Source of the DNA: Granulicella rosea
GTDB lineage: Bacteria > Acidobacteriota > Terriglobia > Terriglobales > Acidobacteriaceae
DNA length: 64,000 bases
Direction of reading: 5' to 3'
Assembly (NCBI RefSeq): GCF_900188085.1
Contig: NZ_FZOU01000001.1
Span: forward strand, 1,054,001 to 1,118,000
Under the pieces are notes generated by a model. The model was not told where the DNA came from. It saw only the letters and a program-made list of their open reading frames with translations, and made no database searches. Both the position numbers and the translations under genes were made by a program. The stretch's first letter is position 1. Each line of letters opens with the position of its first letter. Below, piece after piece: positions 50,538 through 59,948 of this stretch.

Positions 50538-50841
50538 GGTTACAATCCTTGCAGGCGAGTTCGATCCCTTGTTCCAGACGTAGCCAGACGGCGCCTGGGG
50601 TCGCGCCGCTGTCGCGTATCTCGATCCTCACTGCGAACGGATGGCGCTCGAAGAATCGCTTGATGACAGCCTCCCACGTCGCGCGGTGGCCAGAGACCTT
50701 GGTCGTCACGGCGACGATGGCCTCGTTCTCCTCATTCGGTTCCAGCAGCAGCTCAAGATCGCCCGACCCGACGACTCCAATGTGTGCGCGATTCGCCACG
50801 CGGTCCCGAGCAGGCAGGCTTATGGTGAAGTATTCCATCAT
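50530..50841 (-). CDS. mdcC: Malonate decarboxylase delta subunit (acyl carrier)
   Basis: 103 residues from ATG 50841, 2 nt after the mdcB stop. IGVVGSGDLELLLEP carries Ser26, the attachment serine for the phosphoribosyl-dephospho-CoA arm, and the rest (VRIEIRDSGATPGAVWLRLE) is typical of MdcC/CitD carriers. It ends 8 nt inside mdcDE. It shuttles acetyl and malonyl thioesters between MdcA, MdcDE and MdcH. Confidence 0.92.
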   Translation of the reverse strand: MMEYFTISLPARDRVANRAHIGVVGSGDLELLLEPNEENEAIVAVTTKVSGHRATWEAVIKRFFERHPFAVRIEIRDSGATPGAVWLRLEQGIELACKDCNHD

Positions 50842-50843
50842 CG

Positions 50844-51713
50844 TCAATCGCCCTCCCACTGGCGCGCGAGTGAATCTAAAAACAGCGTAGCAGCAAGCAG
50901 ATCGGCAGCGCCCCCGGGCGATGCCCAACGTTGCATCAGCACGGCATCGAGCGCTGCAAAGGCCTGCCTTCCAGCGACGGTCTCGTAACCTCCGAGATCG
51001 AGCACTCGCTGGGCGCCGGTCTGTGCGGCTTCGAGCGTCGCCGTGCCGCCACGATGAAGCAGGCATGTATCGTTGAGCCTCGACATGATGGACAGCAGAG
51101 CATCCAGCCTCGCGGTCCGCTCGCCGCAGCCGCGCGACCGCGCCGCGCGCAACGATCTTAGTCCCAGGCGAGCGTGAGGGAAGCCCGCGATTGCTTCGCC
51201 CCGTGCTCCTGTTGCGCCAAAACGCAGCAGGACGTTTGCTCCATGAGACGAAGCCCACGGCGCCTGACGGTCAGGTGTCTTCGCAAGCTGCGCAGCGGCT
51301 CCGCCTATCTCGTCAAGATCGAAGCCTCCTGTCCGCGCCGTCGCCGCGACGAGCAGCCCTAAAGCCCAGATCGCGCCGCGATGCGTGTTCACTCCGCACG
51401 TCGTTACGAGCATGGCCGCCTCGGCATCGCGTCCAAGCGAGCCAAGCTCTTCGCGCAGCACATGGTCGACACGGCCGTGCAGCCCAGCCGCGGCCATCGC
51501 CTCGAAGAAGGGCCGCAACGTGCGCGCGGAGCTCAACATCAGGTCAAGCGTTAGATCGTGATGCGCTCCGCTGCCGCGACGATCGACGAGACCCGGCTTC
51601 GGCGTAAGCTCGGCTTCGTCGACAAGCGCCTGCACAGCAAGTGCGGCCAGTTCACAGGGAACAGGCGCAGCCTGAAATCGCACGGCGTGTGGAAGAGGTT
51701 CAAGTGTTTGCAC
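50844..51713 (-). CDS. mdcB: Triphosphoribosyl-dephospho-CoA synthase
   Basis: 289 residues from GTG 51713, whose first base is shared with the mdcA stop (TAGTG). Motifs of the CitG/MdcB family: [20 protein letters not shown] (from about 36), [14 protein letters not shown]. It makes the precursor of the MdcC prosthetic group from dephospho-CoA and ATP. Fully embedded in the operon. Confidence 0.92.
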   Translation of the reverse strand: MQTLEPLPHAVRFQAAPVPCELAALAVQALVDEAELTPKPGLVDRRGSGAHHDLTLDLMLSSARTLRPFFEAMAAAGLHGRVDHVLREELGSLGRDAEAAMLVTTCGVNTHRGAIWALGLLVAATARTGGFDLDEIGGAAAQLAKTPDRQAPWASSHGANVLLRFGATGARGEAIAGFPHARLGLRSLRAARSRGCGERTARLDALLSIMSRLNDTCLLHRGGTATLEAAQTGAQRVLDLGGYETVAGRQAFAALDAVLMQRWASPGGAADLLAATLFLDSLARQWEGD

Positions 51714-53392
51714 TACCAGCTCCTGAACTTCGTGGGCGGGTTATAGAGATCGCCGGACCAGCGAACCAGATCGGACATGCTGGTCGCCGCAAGCATCGAA
51801 CGCTTGGCGCGAAGCCGCGAGACGCCGAGATCCTCGGGATAAGCCACGATGCCCAAACGCCGCAGCCGTGCGACATCCGCTGCCTGGCTGCGAAGACCGA
51901 CGGGGCTTACGCCTGCTACCGCGGCCAGGGCCTTTCGACGCTCCTCCTGCCCCTCCGCGCGATAGAGATAGGCGATGCCTTCTTCTGTAACCACATGCGT
52001 TACATCATCGCCGTAGATCATGACGGGCGCGATCGGCATGTGGTTCGTGAGGCCAACCTCGACCGCGTCCAACTGCTCGACGAACGCCGGTACGCCGCCA
52101 CGCTGGAAGGTCTCCGCGACCTGTACGACGAGCTTGTGCCCGCGTTGAATCTCTGCCTCGCCACGCAAGAGTCTTAGCCATGCCGCGGAAGCATGGCGAC
52201 GTCCGCGCGGATCGTGGCCCATGTTCGGTGCGCCTCCAAAGCCGGCTATACGGCCATGCGTCACGGTCGAGGAGTTCGCGTCCGGGTCCATCTGCAAGGT
52301 CGAGCCAATGAAGAGGTCGATGCCGTACTGGCCCGCTAGCTGGCAGAGAACGCGGTTCGAACGAAGCGAGCCGTCGCGCCCGGTGAAGAAGATGTCGGGC
52401 CGCGCGGCGACATACTGCTCCATGCCGACCTCGGAGCCGAAGCAGTGAACGCTCTCGACCCATCCGCTTTCAATGGCGGGGATGAGCGTGGGGTGAGGAT
52501 TGAGCGCCCAGTTCCGGCAGATCTTTCCCTTCAGGCCAAGTTCTTCGCCGTAGGTCGGCAACAGCAGCTCAATGGCCGCCGTGTCGAAACCAATGCCATG
52601 GTTGAGCGATGTAATGCCGTAGCGTTCGTAGATGCCGCGGATGACCATCATGCCCATCAGGATGTGCAGCTCGTTGATGTGGCGGGGGTCGCGCGTGAAG
52701 AGCGGCTCGACGGCATAGGGCTGCGGCGATTCGACGATCAGGTCGACCCAGCCGCCGGGTATGTCGACGCGCGGCAGCTCGTCGACGATCTCGTTTACCT
52801 GTGCGAGTACGATGCCATCGCGAAACGCAGTGGCTTCGACGATGGTCGGCGTATCCTCGGTGTTCGGCCCCGTGTAGAGATTGCCATGCCGATCCGCCTT
52901 GTCCGCGCAGATGAAGGCGACGCGCGGCGGTAGATCGATGAACATGCGCGCGTACAGCTCCACGTATGTGTGGATGGCGCCGATCTCGAGCATCCCGTCT
53001 TCGAGCAACTGCGCCAGCCGCAGGCTCTGTGGGCCGGCGAAGGCGAAGTCCACACGGCGTGCGATGCCACGCTCGAAGAGTTGCAGATGTTCAGGCCGCG
53101 TGATGCTTGAGATGAGCAGATGCAGATCGTGGATGACGTTTGCATCGAGCTTCGCCAACGCAGCCGACAGGAAGCTCGCCTGCTTCTGGTTGTCGCCTTC
53201 GAGAACAATGCGATCGCCCGGCCGCAGCAGCAGCGTGATCGCGTCGGTGATGTCGGAGGACGCGAGAATCTTGCCATCCGTAAGGTGGCCGATGCGCGAG
53301 AGCCGGCTTCGCTTGTCCTGTCGGCGTGTGTCCCACACGCGCTCTTGTCCGGTTGCATTTGGCTGGACATAAGGCTGTTCCTGCTGGGTCAT
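51713..53392 (-). CDS. mdcA: Malonate decarboxylase alpha subunit (acetyl-S-ACP:malonate ACP transferase)
   Basis: 559 residues from ATG 53392, with AGGGG upstream. CoA-transferase-like fold: [20 protein letters not shown], FVVSx-type region replaced by [23 protein letters not shown] sequence ([18 protein letters not shown]), [20 protein letters not shown] near the end. It swaps acetyl for malonyl on the carrier. First gene of the seven-gene operon; divergent from the LysR gene, 86 bp apart, with a palindromic operator between. Confidence 0.95.
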   Translation of the reverse strand: MTQQEQPYVQPNATGQERVWDTRRQDKRSRLSRIGHLTDGKILASSDITDAITLLLRPGDRIVLEGDNQKQASFLSAALAKLDANVIHDLHLLISSITRPEHLQLFERGIARRVDFAFAGPQSLRLAQLLEDGMLEIGAIHTYVELYARMFIDLPPRVAFICADKADRHGNLYTGPNTEDTPTIVEATAFRDGIVLAQVNEIVDELPRVDIPGGWVDLIVESPQPYAVEPLFTRDPRHINELHILMGMMVIRGIYERYGITSLNHGIGFDTAAIELLLPTYGEELGLKGKICRNWALNPHPTLIPAIESGWVESVHCFGSEVGMEQYVAARPDIFFTGRDGSLRSNRVLCQLAGQYGIDLFIGSTLQMDPDANSSTVTHGRIAGFGGAPNMGHDPRGRRHASAAWLRLLRGEAEIQRGHKLVVQVAETFQRGGVPAFVEQLDAVEVGLTNHMPIAPVMIYGDDVTHVVTEEGIAYLYRAEGQEERRKALAAVAGVSPVGLRSQAADVARLRRLGIVAYPEDLGVSRLRAKRSMLAATSMSDLVRWSGDLYNPPTKFRSW

Positions 53393-53439
53393 GAACGCCC
53401 CTTGAACTTCATGGAAGAAGGTGAAAGTATGGTGCGGCC

Positions 53440-53460
53440 CTGATAAGTCTTACTTATCAG
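53440..53460. promoter_or_regulatory. Perfect palindrome, probable MdcR operator
   Basis: CTGATAAGT-CTT-ACTTATCAG is a perfect 9-3-9 inverted repeat in the 86-bp gap between mdcA (minus) and the LysR gene (plus). It contains a T-N11-A core, the LysR-family site pattern. Position, 47 bp upstream of mdcA and 18 bp upstream of the regulator ATG, fits joint control of both genes and autorepression of the regulator. Confidence 0.78.
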
Positions 53461-53478
53461 CGGCCGGAGAGTCAGGGT

Positions 53479-54399
53479 ATGGGACCAAGACAACTGCGTT
53501 CGTTTATTGCCGTCGCGGAGGAGCTTCACTTTGGTCGAGCGGCCAAGCTCGTGCACCTCAGCCAGCCCGCGTTGAGCCTGCAGATCAGCGGCATCGAGGA
53601 AGAACTCGGCGTGCAGTTGCTCATTCGCAACCGCCGCAAGACCGAGCTGACGCAGGCGGGAACGATCTTCCTGGGCGAAGCGCGCGAGGTCGTGCAGCGT
53701 ATGGAAGAGGCGATCACCCTGACCCGGCGCGCCGCTCTCGGTCAGGTGGGCACGCTGCGTATCGGCTTCATCTCGACCGCCGCGGCCATCCTGATGCCGC
53801 CGCTGGTCAAGCGTTTTCGCGAGCGTTACGAGCATGTGGAGATGGAGCTGCGCAACGTGTTGACGCGCGATCAGGTGACGCAACTGCTCGAACGCAAGCT
53901 CGACGTCGGCTTCCTGCGCGTACCGCTGCCGACCCCGCCCGAGATTCGCACCCGTGTCATTCATCGTGAGCCCTTTGTGCTTCTGTTGCCTGCAAGTCAT
54001 CCGCTGGCGGCCAAAGAGGATCTGCAACTCGCCGACTGCCGGGGAGCGGATTTCGTGATGTACACCCGAAAGATGGCGCCTGGCTTTCATGACCAATGTA
54101 TGAACATCCTCCATCAAAACGGTCTCATGCCGCATGTCGTGCAGGAGGCGGCCGAGATGTATACCCTCATCTCGCTGGTCGCCGCGGGGCTTGGCATCGC
54201 CATCGCGCCGGCCTCGATCCAACTGCATCAAGCTGAAAATGTGGTGGTGCGTCCGTTGTCCGGGAAGCAGCATTTCTCTGAGATTGCGATTGCCTGGAAC
54301 CGCGAACATACCTCGTCGACGGCACAGCTCTTTTTGAAGATGGCCTTCGAGGGATCGCGTCCCCGCAAGCAGGCCGTGGAACCGGAAGAGGCGCGGTAG
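53479..54399 (+). CDS. mdcR: LysR-family regulator of malonate decarboxylase operon
   Basis: 306 residues. N-terminal helix-turn-helix (LRSFIAVAEELHFGRAAKLV, HLSQPALSLQISGIEEELGV) and a substrate-binding domain from about 90 (GTLRIGFISTAAAILMPPLV) to the end. Divergent position and shared operator with mdcA indicate that it senses malonate and activates the operon, as MdcR does elsewhere. The effector is inferred from context. Confidence 0.88.
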   Translation: MGPRQLRSFIAVAEELHFGRAAKLVHLSQPALSLQISGIEEELGVQLLIRNRRKTELTQAGTIFLGEAREVVQRMEEAITLTRRAALGQVGTLRIGFISTAAAILMPPLVKRFRERYEHVEMELRNVLTRDQVTQLLERKLDVGFLRVPLPTPPEIRTRVIHREPFVLLLPASHPLAAKEDLQLADCRGADFVMYTRKMAPGFHDQCMNILHQNGLMPHVVQEAAEMYTLISLVAAGLGIAIAPASIQLHQAENVVVRPLSGKQHFSEIAIAWNREHTSSTAQLFLKMAFEGSRPRKQAVEPEEAR

Positions 54400-54417
54400 C
54401 CTCTTCCGGGAGCGTGT

Positions 54418-57400
54418 TTACTGCTGCAGGACCGTGACGACGGGGACGGCCGCAGTGGTGGCGGGAATGGAGACTGCACGCTTGCTCGTGATGGCATAAA
54501 TAATAGCAGTCGGCGTCGTCGATGTGGTGGTTGTCACGACATTGCGGCCGGTTGCGTCTTCAAGAAAGAGCAGGGAAGCGGTTTGCCCAAACGCCAGCGT
54601 TCCACTCGGGCTGCTGCTGTCGAGCGACGTCGAGAGCGCGCCGTTGATATAGGAGTTCACGCCGCCTGTGCTGAGCGTGAAGACCTCCTCGCCGGAAGAT
54701 ACGGTTGAGGCTGCGGGAGCCGCCAGCGTGTCCGCCGCGTACGCGCCCGAAAGCAGCGTAGGTAGAGGAGCGACGGCAACTTGCAGCTCGTATTGAGCGA
54801 TTGCCGGGTAAGTGGATGTGCCGGCCTGGTCGAGTGCGAAGCCCGCGCCGGTGTTGTAGAGGTAGAGCACCAGATTGGTTGCGCCGCCCGTGGTAACGAC
54901 CGTGCGGCCGTTCGTCGCGGTCGCGTAGGTGATCGCGGTTGCGGCGGTGGTGGCGAAGGTTCCGGCGCGGTTGCTGTCCTGCGCCAGCGTCGCCGTGCCG
55001 CTGCCCGTATTGGTGAGCTGCGTCAACGTGGCGTTCAGTGCGCTGGGATAAAGCGCCGAGCCATCGCCGCCGCTCGCCTGCGACTCGTAGCCGATGGAGC
55101 GACCGGTAAGGCTTGCGGCGCTGTAGGTAGTCTGCTGCTGCAGTTGTACATCGCCATAGAGCAAGGTGTTGCTCGCGTGTGTGTCGGTGGAGAGCAGGAG
55201 CAGTTCGTTCGCGCTCACGATCACATAGGTGTAGTCGGTGGGCGCCGCGACGAAGATCGTGCCCGTGGGCGTCAGCTTCATCGTGCCGCGTCCGTTGCTG
55301 GTGGAAGGCGTGGTGAACGATCCGGCGAGAGTCAGTCCGGTGTAGTTCGTCCCGTAGGCCGCTGCGTCCTCCTGGCCTGCCGAGAGCGTCGCCGCGCCAT
55401 CCGCCGTGAAGACGCCGACTGCCGCGACAGGACCGAAGCGAGGCGAGCTGGCGCAGCTGCTGCATGGCGACTCACCCGACAGACCGAAGACAAAGTTGCC
55501 CTTGATGCTTGCTGCGCTGAAGGCCGCCGCGTTCTGCCGCTTTGCGAAGCCTGTTGCAGTGCTGCCCGTTCCACTGGCGTTGTCGAACTCCGTCAACGCA
55601 AGGTTCTGTGCGATGGAGCCCGAGAGGTTCGAAGCCGCGACGGCATAGACGGTGGTCGTGCCGCCCGCGGTCAGGACCATCAGCCCGCGGTTGTCCGTGC
55701 CAAGGGTGTATGAGCCCGTCACCGCGAGCGACTGCTGTACACCGCTCGCGGTATTGATGTCCTCGATACCCGTGATATTGCCCGCGCCATCCGCGGTGAT
55801 GCTGCCGATTGCCGCGAAGCCGTACACCTTGCCGCTTGCGCTGCCATTGGCGAAGCCATTCAACAGGAAGCCATAGCCGCCCGACAGAGCGGAGTTGCCA
55901 GCGCCCGCCGCGAGCGTCGTACCGATCGCCACGGTGAACTGCCGACTGGTCGTCACGACGGGCGATTCCGAATCGGCAAGTTGCAGGGTGAAGGTGTAGG
56001 ATCCGGCAGCCAGCGGCGTTCCCGAGAGTACGCCAGCAGTTGAAAGCGAGAGCCCGACCGGAAGCGTTCCGGACGCGACCGTCCATGTGTAAGGGGTTGC
56101 GCCGCCCGTGGCTGCAAGCGTGCTGCTGTATGCCGCGCCGATGTTGCCGGCGGGCAGGCTTGTGCTGCTGATGGTGAGTGCGGCAAGCGCGACCACCGGC
56201 AGCGCCAGCGTCTTGGTGACCGATGCCGGGGTTGAATCCGTAGCCTGTACGGTGATGCTGTAGTTGCCCGCAGTCGTCGGCGTACCACTGATGACGCCCG
56301 CGCTCGAAAGGGTCAATCCCGCGGGCAGTGCGCTGCTGCCGGTTGCCAGGCTCCAGGTGACGGGCGCGTTGCCGCCGGTCGACTGGAGCGTTGTGCTATA
56401 GCCCGCGCTGACCGTTCCCTGCGGCAGGGAGGTGGTGCTGATCGCAAGCGTGCTGAGCACGACCGTGAGCGTATACGTCATCGTCACGGCCTGCTGCGGA
56501 ACGCTCGTATCCGCAGCCTGAATCGTGACGCTGTAGTTGCCCGCAGTGGTCGGCGTGCCGCTGATCGTGCCGGTGGTGCTGTTCAATGCGAGGCCCGCCG
56601 GAAGCGTGCTTCCGCTGGCGACGGTCCAGGTGACGGGCAGCGTGCCTCCCGTGGAGGTAAGCGTCGTCGTATAGGCATTCTTCACAGCCCCGCTGGGCAA
56701 CGTGGATGAGGTGATGGCAAGCGCTGTGTACACCGTAAGCGTGTAGGCGCGCGATGCAGTTTGCGGCGAGGGTTCCGTGTCGGTCACACTTGCGGTGAAG
56801 CTGTAGTTGCCCGCGATCGTAGGCACGCCCGAGATCACGCCCGCGCTCGAAAGCGTAAGGCCCGCAGGCAGTGCGCCGCCTGAGATCTTCCATGTAAACG
56901 GAGCGACGCCGCCGGTATTGGCCAGCGTGGCGCTATAGGTCTTGCCCGCGACGGCGTTCGTCAAGGTCGCGGCCGGTATGGAGAGAGGCGCGCCGCTTAC
57001 ATTCAGCGCCAGGACGGCAGAGGTCGAGAGAGGCGTTGCTGCGGAGTCGGTGACCCGCACCGTCAGCGTGGAGCTGACGGCGGCTGTCGGCGTGCCGCTG
57101 ATGACGCCAGTCGAAGAGAGCGTAAGTCCCGCGGGCAACGTACCCGAAACCAGCGAGAAGCTGACCGCGCCGCTGCCGCCGGAGTATGCCAGTTGCGTGT
57201 TGTACGCCGCGCCGACCGTGCCTGCGGGCAGTGTGGTCGACGTGATCGCTGGCGCAGCCGCATAGTTCACAACGGTTGCCGCGGAGTAGAGGTCGTTCTT
57301 CGCCGGGATTGCCAGCACGACCGAAGAGTTTGCCGTGGCGACCGTTGCGGGCGCGGTGTAGACGACCGATGTAGCCGTCTGCGCGGAGAGCGTACCGGCG

Positions 57401-57591
57401 CCGGTCAGTTGCCACACGACGCCCGAGTTCGAGCTATCGCCCACAACCGTAGCGGTGATCGTCACGCTCTGCCCGGCGTCAAGCGCAAGCGGACCCACCG
57501 GCGAGATGGTATCGGAGATGATGACCACATTGCCGCCGCAACCGAACAACGTGAGCAGCGATAACAGCAGAGCCGGGGCGAACTTGCGCAT
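54418..57591 (-). CDS. Exported lipoprotein with tandem putative-Ig (He_PIG) repeats
   Basis: 1057 residues. Signal peptide with lipobox LFGC (Cys18). After a first Ig-like unit, five or six repeats of about 90 residues share LPAGLTLSSxGVISGTPTxA and YSxTLxxTGGxxPxTW, the putative-Ig fold (about 105-590). The C-terminal half (about 600-1040) is a beta-rich region of repeats around GVFTADGAATLSAG and GSITADGAGNITGI, of unknown fold. Likely anchored surface or periplasmic protein with adhesive or scaffold role. Same strand as the next two genes, 84 bp after the propeller lipoprotein. Confidence 0.82.
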   Translation of the reverse strand: MRKFAPALLLSLLTLFGCGGNVVIISDTISPVGPLALDAGQSVTITATVVGDSSNSGVVWQLTGAGTLSAQTATSVVYTAPATVATANSSVVLAIPAKNDLYSAATVVNYAAAPAITSTTLPAGTVGAAYNTQLAYSGGSGAVSFSLVSGTLPAGLTLSSTGVISGTPTAAVSSTLTVRVTDSAATPLSTSAVLALNVSGAPLSIPAATLTNAVAGKTYSATLANTGGVAPFTWKISGGALPAGLTLSSAGVISGVPTIAGNYSFTASVTDTEPSPQTASRAYTLTVYTALAITSSTLPSGAVKNAYTTTLTSTGGTLPVTWTVASGSTLPAGLALNSTTGTISGTPTTAGNYSVTIQAADTSVPQQAVTMTYTLTVVLSTLAISTTSLPQGTVSAGYSTTLQSTGGNAPVTWSLATGSSALPAGLTLSSAGVISGTPTTAGNYSITVQATDSTPASVTKTLALPVVALAALTISSTSLPAGNIGAAYSSTLAATGGATPYTWTVASGTLPVGLSLSTAGVLSGTPLAAGSYTFTLQLADSESPVVTTSRQFTVAIGTTLAAGAGNSALSGGYGFLLNGFANGSASGKVYGFAAIGSITADGAGNITGIEDINTASGVQQSLAVTGSYTLGTDNRGLMVLTAGGTTTVYAVAASNLSGSIAQNLALTEFDNASGTGSTATGFAKRQNAAAFSAASIKGNFVFGLSGESPCSSCASSPRFGPVAAVGVFTADGAATLSAGQEDAAAYGTNYTGLTLAGSFTTPSTSNGRGTMKLTPTGTIFVAAPTDYTYVIVSANELLLLSTDTHASNTLLYGDVQLQQQTTYSAASLTGRSIGYESQASGGDGSALYPSALNATLTQLTNTGSGTATLAQDSNRAGTFATTAATAITYATATNGRTVVTTGGATNLVLYLYNTGAGFALDQAGTSTYPAIAQYELQVAVAPLPTLLSGAYAADTLAAPAASTVSSGEEVFTLSTGGVNSYINGALSTSLDSSSPSGTLAFGQTASLLFLEDATGRNVVTTTTSTTPTAIIYAITSKRAVSIPATTAAVPVVTVLQQ

Positions 57592-57624
57592 GACGAAGGC
57601 CTTCTTGGTGTGAGAATGTGTGCG

Positions 57625-57651
57625 GGAGCGGCCCCGCGGGGAAGCCGCTCC
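57625..57651 (-). terminator. Hairpin between two lipoprotein genes
   Basis: Stem GGAGCGGC / GCCGCTCC encloses an 11-nt loop that itself contains CCCGCGGG. It lies between the propeller lipoprotein stop (57676) and the Ig lipoprotein start (57591). There is no T-run, so it may act as a weak terminator or an RNA-stability element rather than a strong stop. Confidence 0.4.
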
Positions 57652-57675
57652 GGATGATCCGTTGCAGTGATTGGC

Positions 57676-59913
57676 TTAGGGCTTCGAGGCAAGCGTGTAG
57701 TTGGCGATGCCACGCGAGAGCGGCGTTACCGTTGGGGTTGCTGCGCCAACCATCACCGTGACGAAGCCGATGGCGCTCGACGCGCCCGAAGGCGTGAACG
57801 TCGCGCTGTTCGCGACCCACAGATTTCCCGAGGGATCGACAGCTACGCCGCGCGCGCTGACGATCGTGCGTTTGGAGGTGGTGGTCGTCGTCCCAACCGT
57901 GCTGCTGTAGACGCCGCCGTACAGCCCCGTCGTCGGTGAGAGCGCTGCGCCCGCATTGGTGAACGCCGAGACCGTACCGCCCGGTACGCCACTCGTCGTA
58001 CCCTGCGAGTTCGCCGTCCAGACCGCGCTGGCGCCGTCGATTGCGAGATACCACGGCGTGGAAAGGCCCGCGCCGGAGTAGCTTGCAAAGCTGATCTCGG
58101 AGTTGACGCTGGCCGCCGCGAGAGAGGCGGAGTAGTTCTCCGAGAACTTCGTCAGCGAGTACTTCGGCCCGGAGGTATCGGCCGTGGTGTAGTTCTGGTC
58201 GATCACCCAGAGATTGTTGCCGTTATCGACCGCAATGCCGGCGGGCGTGGAGAGCGGGGCATAGCCGGCGGAGTTGTTGGCAACCTTCGAAGCCGCGCCC
58301 GCGCAGGCCGCGTCGCCAATGGTGCTGAGCGCCGTGGCCGCGCCCGCGGCGGTCGAAGTGCCAGCCGTGGTGTAGGCCATCGTCATGCTGCCGCCATAGG
58401 TGCTGGTCGTCGTGCCGCCCAGCGTCAGGCCGGAGCAGCCCTGCTGGTTTACGGCGTAAACGAAGGAGCCGCCATTTGACGCCGCGTAGTTCGGCGAGCT
58501 TGGGTTGTTGCTCAGATCGACCGCTACGCCATAGGGGAGGACGGTGGTGGTCGCGCCCGCGACCGGCGTGGTGTAGGCGCCCTTCGCCAGCTCATAGAGC
58601 TTGCTGGAGTTGGTGGAGTACCAGACGTTGTTGCTGCCATCGACCGCGATACCTTCCGGCGTCAGTGTGCCGGTGGAGACGGCCGTGCTGACGCCGCCGT
58701 TCGCCGCGCCCGTGGCGTTCGAACCCGTAATGCCCACGACGGAGAAGCCGGACTGATCGATGATCCACGCATTGTTGGCCGTATCGAGCGCCACCTGGTA
58801 GGCCGTCTTCCATGCGGTGCTCGCGCCGTTCAATGTGTAGCTCGGAATCGTGGAGATGACGTTCCCGGTCGGATCGAGTTCATAGACGTTCGTGTTGCCA
58901 ACGACCCACGCATTGCCGAACTGATCGATGGCCACGAAGCGCGGCGCCAGCGTGCCGGTCTGATAGCTGAGGCCGATGGTGAAGTCGTTGACAGTCGTAT
59001 CGTATGGCACGAAGGGAGCGGACGGAATCGGAATCGCCGCAATGGCCGCGACGTTGCTTGTCGGATTCTTCGCCATGTAAAGCGCTGCCTGCAACGTATC
59101 GGTCGCGGAGTTGGTGTTGGTGAAGAGTGTGCTGCATGCGCTGGCGTTCGCGCCGGCTGAGTTCACGCACGCGGCGAGAATGTCCGCCAGCGTGTTCAGA
59201 TGCCACGTCTCGACGTTCCATACGTTGCCCGTGGTGTTCGTGCCGGGCGTCGTGCCGGTGGTGGTGTTCACCAGGACGTTGGCGATGGCCATGGCGTTGG
59301 CGATGCCCTGCGTATTCGTCGCCGAAGTGCCGAAGCTATCGGAAGGAGTCGCCGGATAAGCAGAGCCGGAGAGCGCCGTGCCCGTTGTCGAGCCGAACTG
59401 CGCCATCGACCATACGCCAGCCACCGTGGTCAGTTCGTTGATGTTGATGAAGGTCGTGCTCGTGAGGTTGGAGCAGAGTCCCAGCGCGGCCATCAGCGCG
59501 ATCGACGAGTTCGTGCCCGTGCCGAGCCCAGGGTCTCCGCCCGTCGCGGTGATGTAGACGTAGCTTCCCGCGGGGCAGGTGTAGGAGTTCGTGGGCAGCG
59601 TGAAGCCGCCGTTTACATTCGTCTTGATGGTCGTTCCCGTGATAAGCGGCGTCGCGGTCGAGCCATAGCCCGTCGTGCCCACCGCATAGAGCTGAATGAG
59701 AGCGCCGCTGATCGGCTGCTGGCCGCCGAAGGCCCTGCCTCCAATGGCCGATCCGGCGGTCGCCGCGCCATCCGGCAAGCTGTTCGAGAGCGCGGAGAAG
59801 TTGGCCGCACAGCCAGTGGCGAGCAGCATGCCCAGGGTCGCGCCGGCTGCAGTCAGCGCCTTCCGCGCCACGTTGTGAGCGTCCTTCTTATAAAGCTGAA
59901 ACTTCGAAGTCAT
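57676..59913 (-). CDS. NHL/beta-propeller-repeat lipoprotein
   Basis: 745 residues. Signal peptide with lipobox LATGC (Cys35). Residues about 55-330 form a conserved acidobacterial N-terminal domain of unknown function (GGQQPISGALIQLYAVGTTG, INELTTVAGVWSMAQFG). From about 310 there are propeller-type repeats with IDQFGNAWVVGNTNVYELDP, GIAVDGSNNVWYSTNSS and GIAVDNGNNLWVIDQ. No enzymatic motif. Same strand as the SGNH hydrolase (35 bp after it) and the Ig lipoprotein, so possibly one operon. Confidence 0.82.
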   Translation of the reverse strand: MTSKFQLYKKDAHNVARKALTAAGATLGMLLATGCAANFSALSNSLPDGAATAGSAIGGRAFGGQQPISGALIQLYAVGTTGYGSTATPLITGTTIKTNVNGGFTLPTNSYTCPAGSYVYITATGGDPGLGTGTNSSIALMAALGLCSNLTSTTFININELTTVAGVWSMAQFGSTTGTALSGSAYPATPSDSFGTSATNTQGIANAMAIANVLVNTTTGTTPGTNTTGNVWNVETWHLNTLADILAACVNSAGANASACSTLFTNTNSATDTLQAALYMAKNPTSNVAAIAAIPIPSAPFVPYDTTVNDFTIGLSYQTGTLAPRFVAIDQFGNAWVVGNTNVYELDPTGNVISTIPSYTLNGASTAWKTAYQVALDTANNAWIIDQSGFSVVGITGSNATGAANGGVSTAVSTGTLTPEGIAVDGSNNVWYSTNSSKLYELAKGAYTTPVAGATTTVLPYGVAVDLSNNPSSPNYAASNGGSFVYAVNQQGCSGLTLGGTTTSTYGGSMTMAYTTAGTSTAAGAATALSTIGDAACAGAASKVANNSAGYAPLSTPAGIAVDNGNNLWVIDQNYTTADTSGPKYSLTKFSENYSASLAAASVNSEISFASYSGAGLSTPWYLAIDGASAVWTANSQGTTSGVPGGTVSAFTNAGAALSPTTGLYGGVYSSTVGTTTTTSKRTIVSARGVAVDPSGNLWVANSATFTPSGASSAIGFVTVMVGAATPTVTPLSRGIANYTLASKP

Positions 59914-59948
59914 GGGGTGTTTCTCCTTGCGCTTGGCTGGATTGGGGC

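Noticed and set aside
54418..57591. Tandem sequence similarity inside the Ig-repeat lipoprotein as a DNA repeat array or CRISPR.
   Set aside because: The similarity is at protein level (repeated Ig domains of about 90 residues); there are no spacers or identical short repeats.
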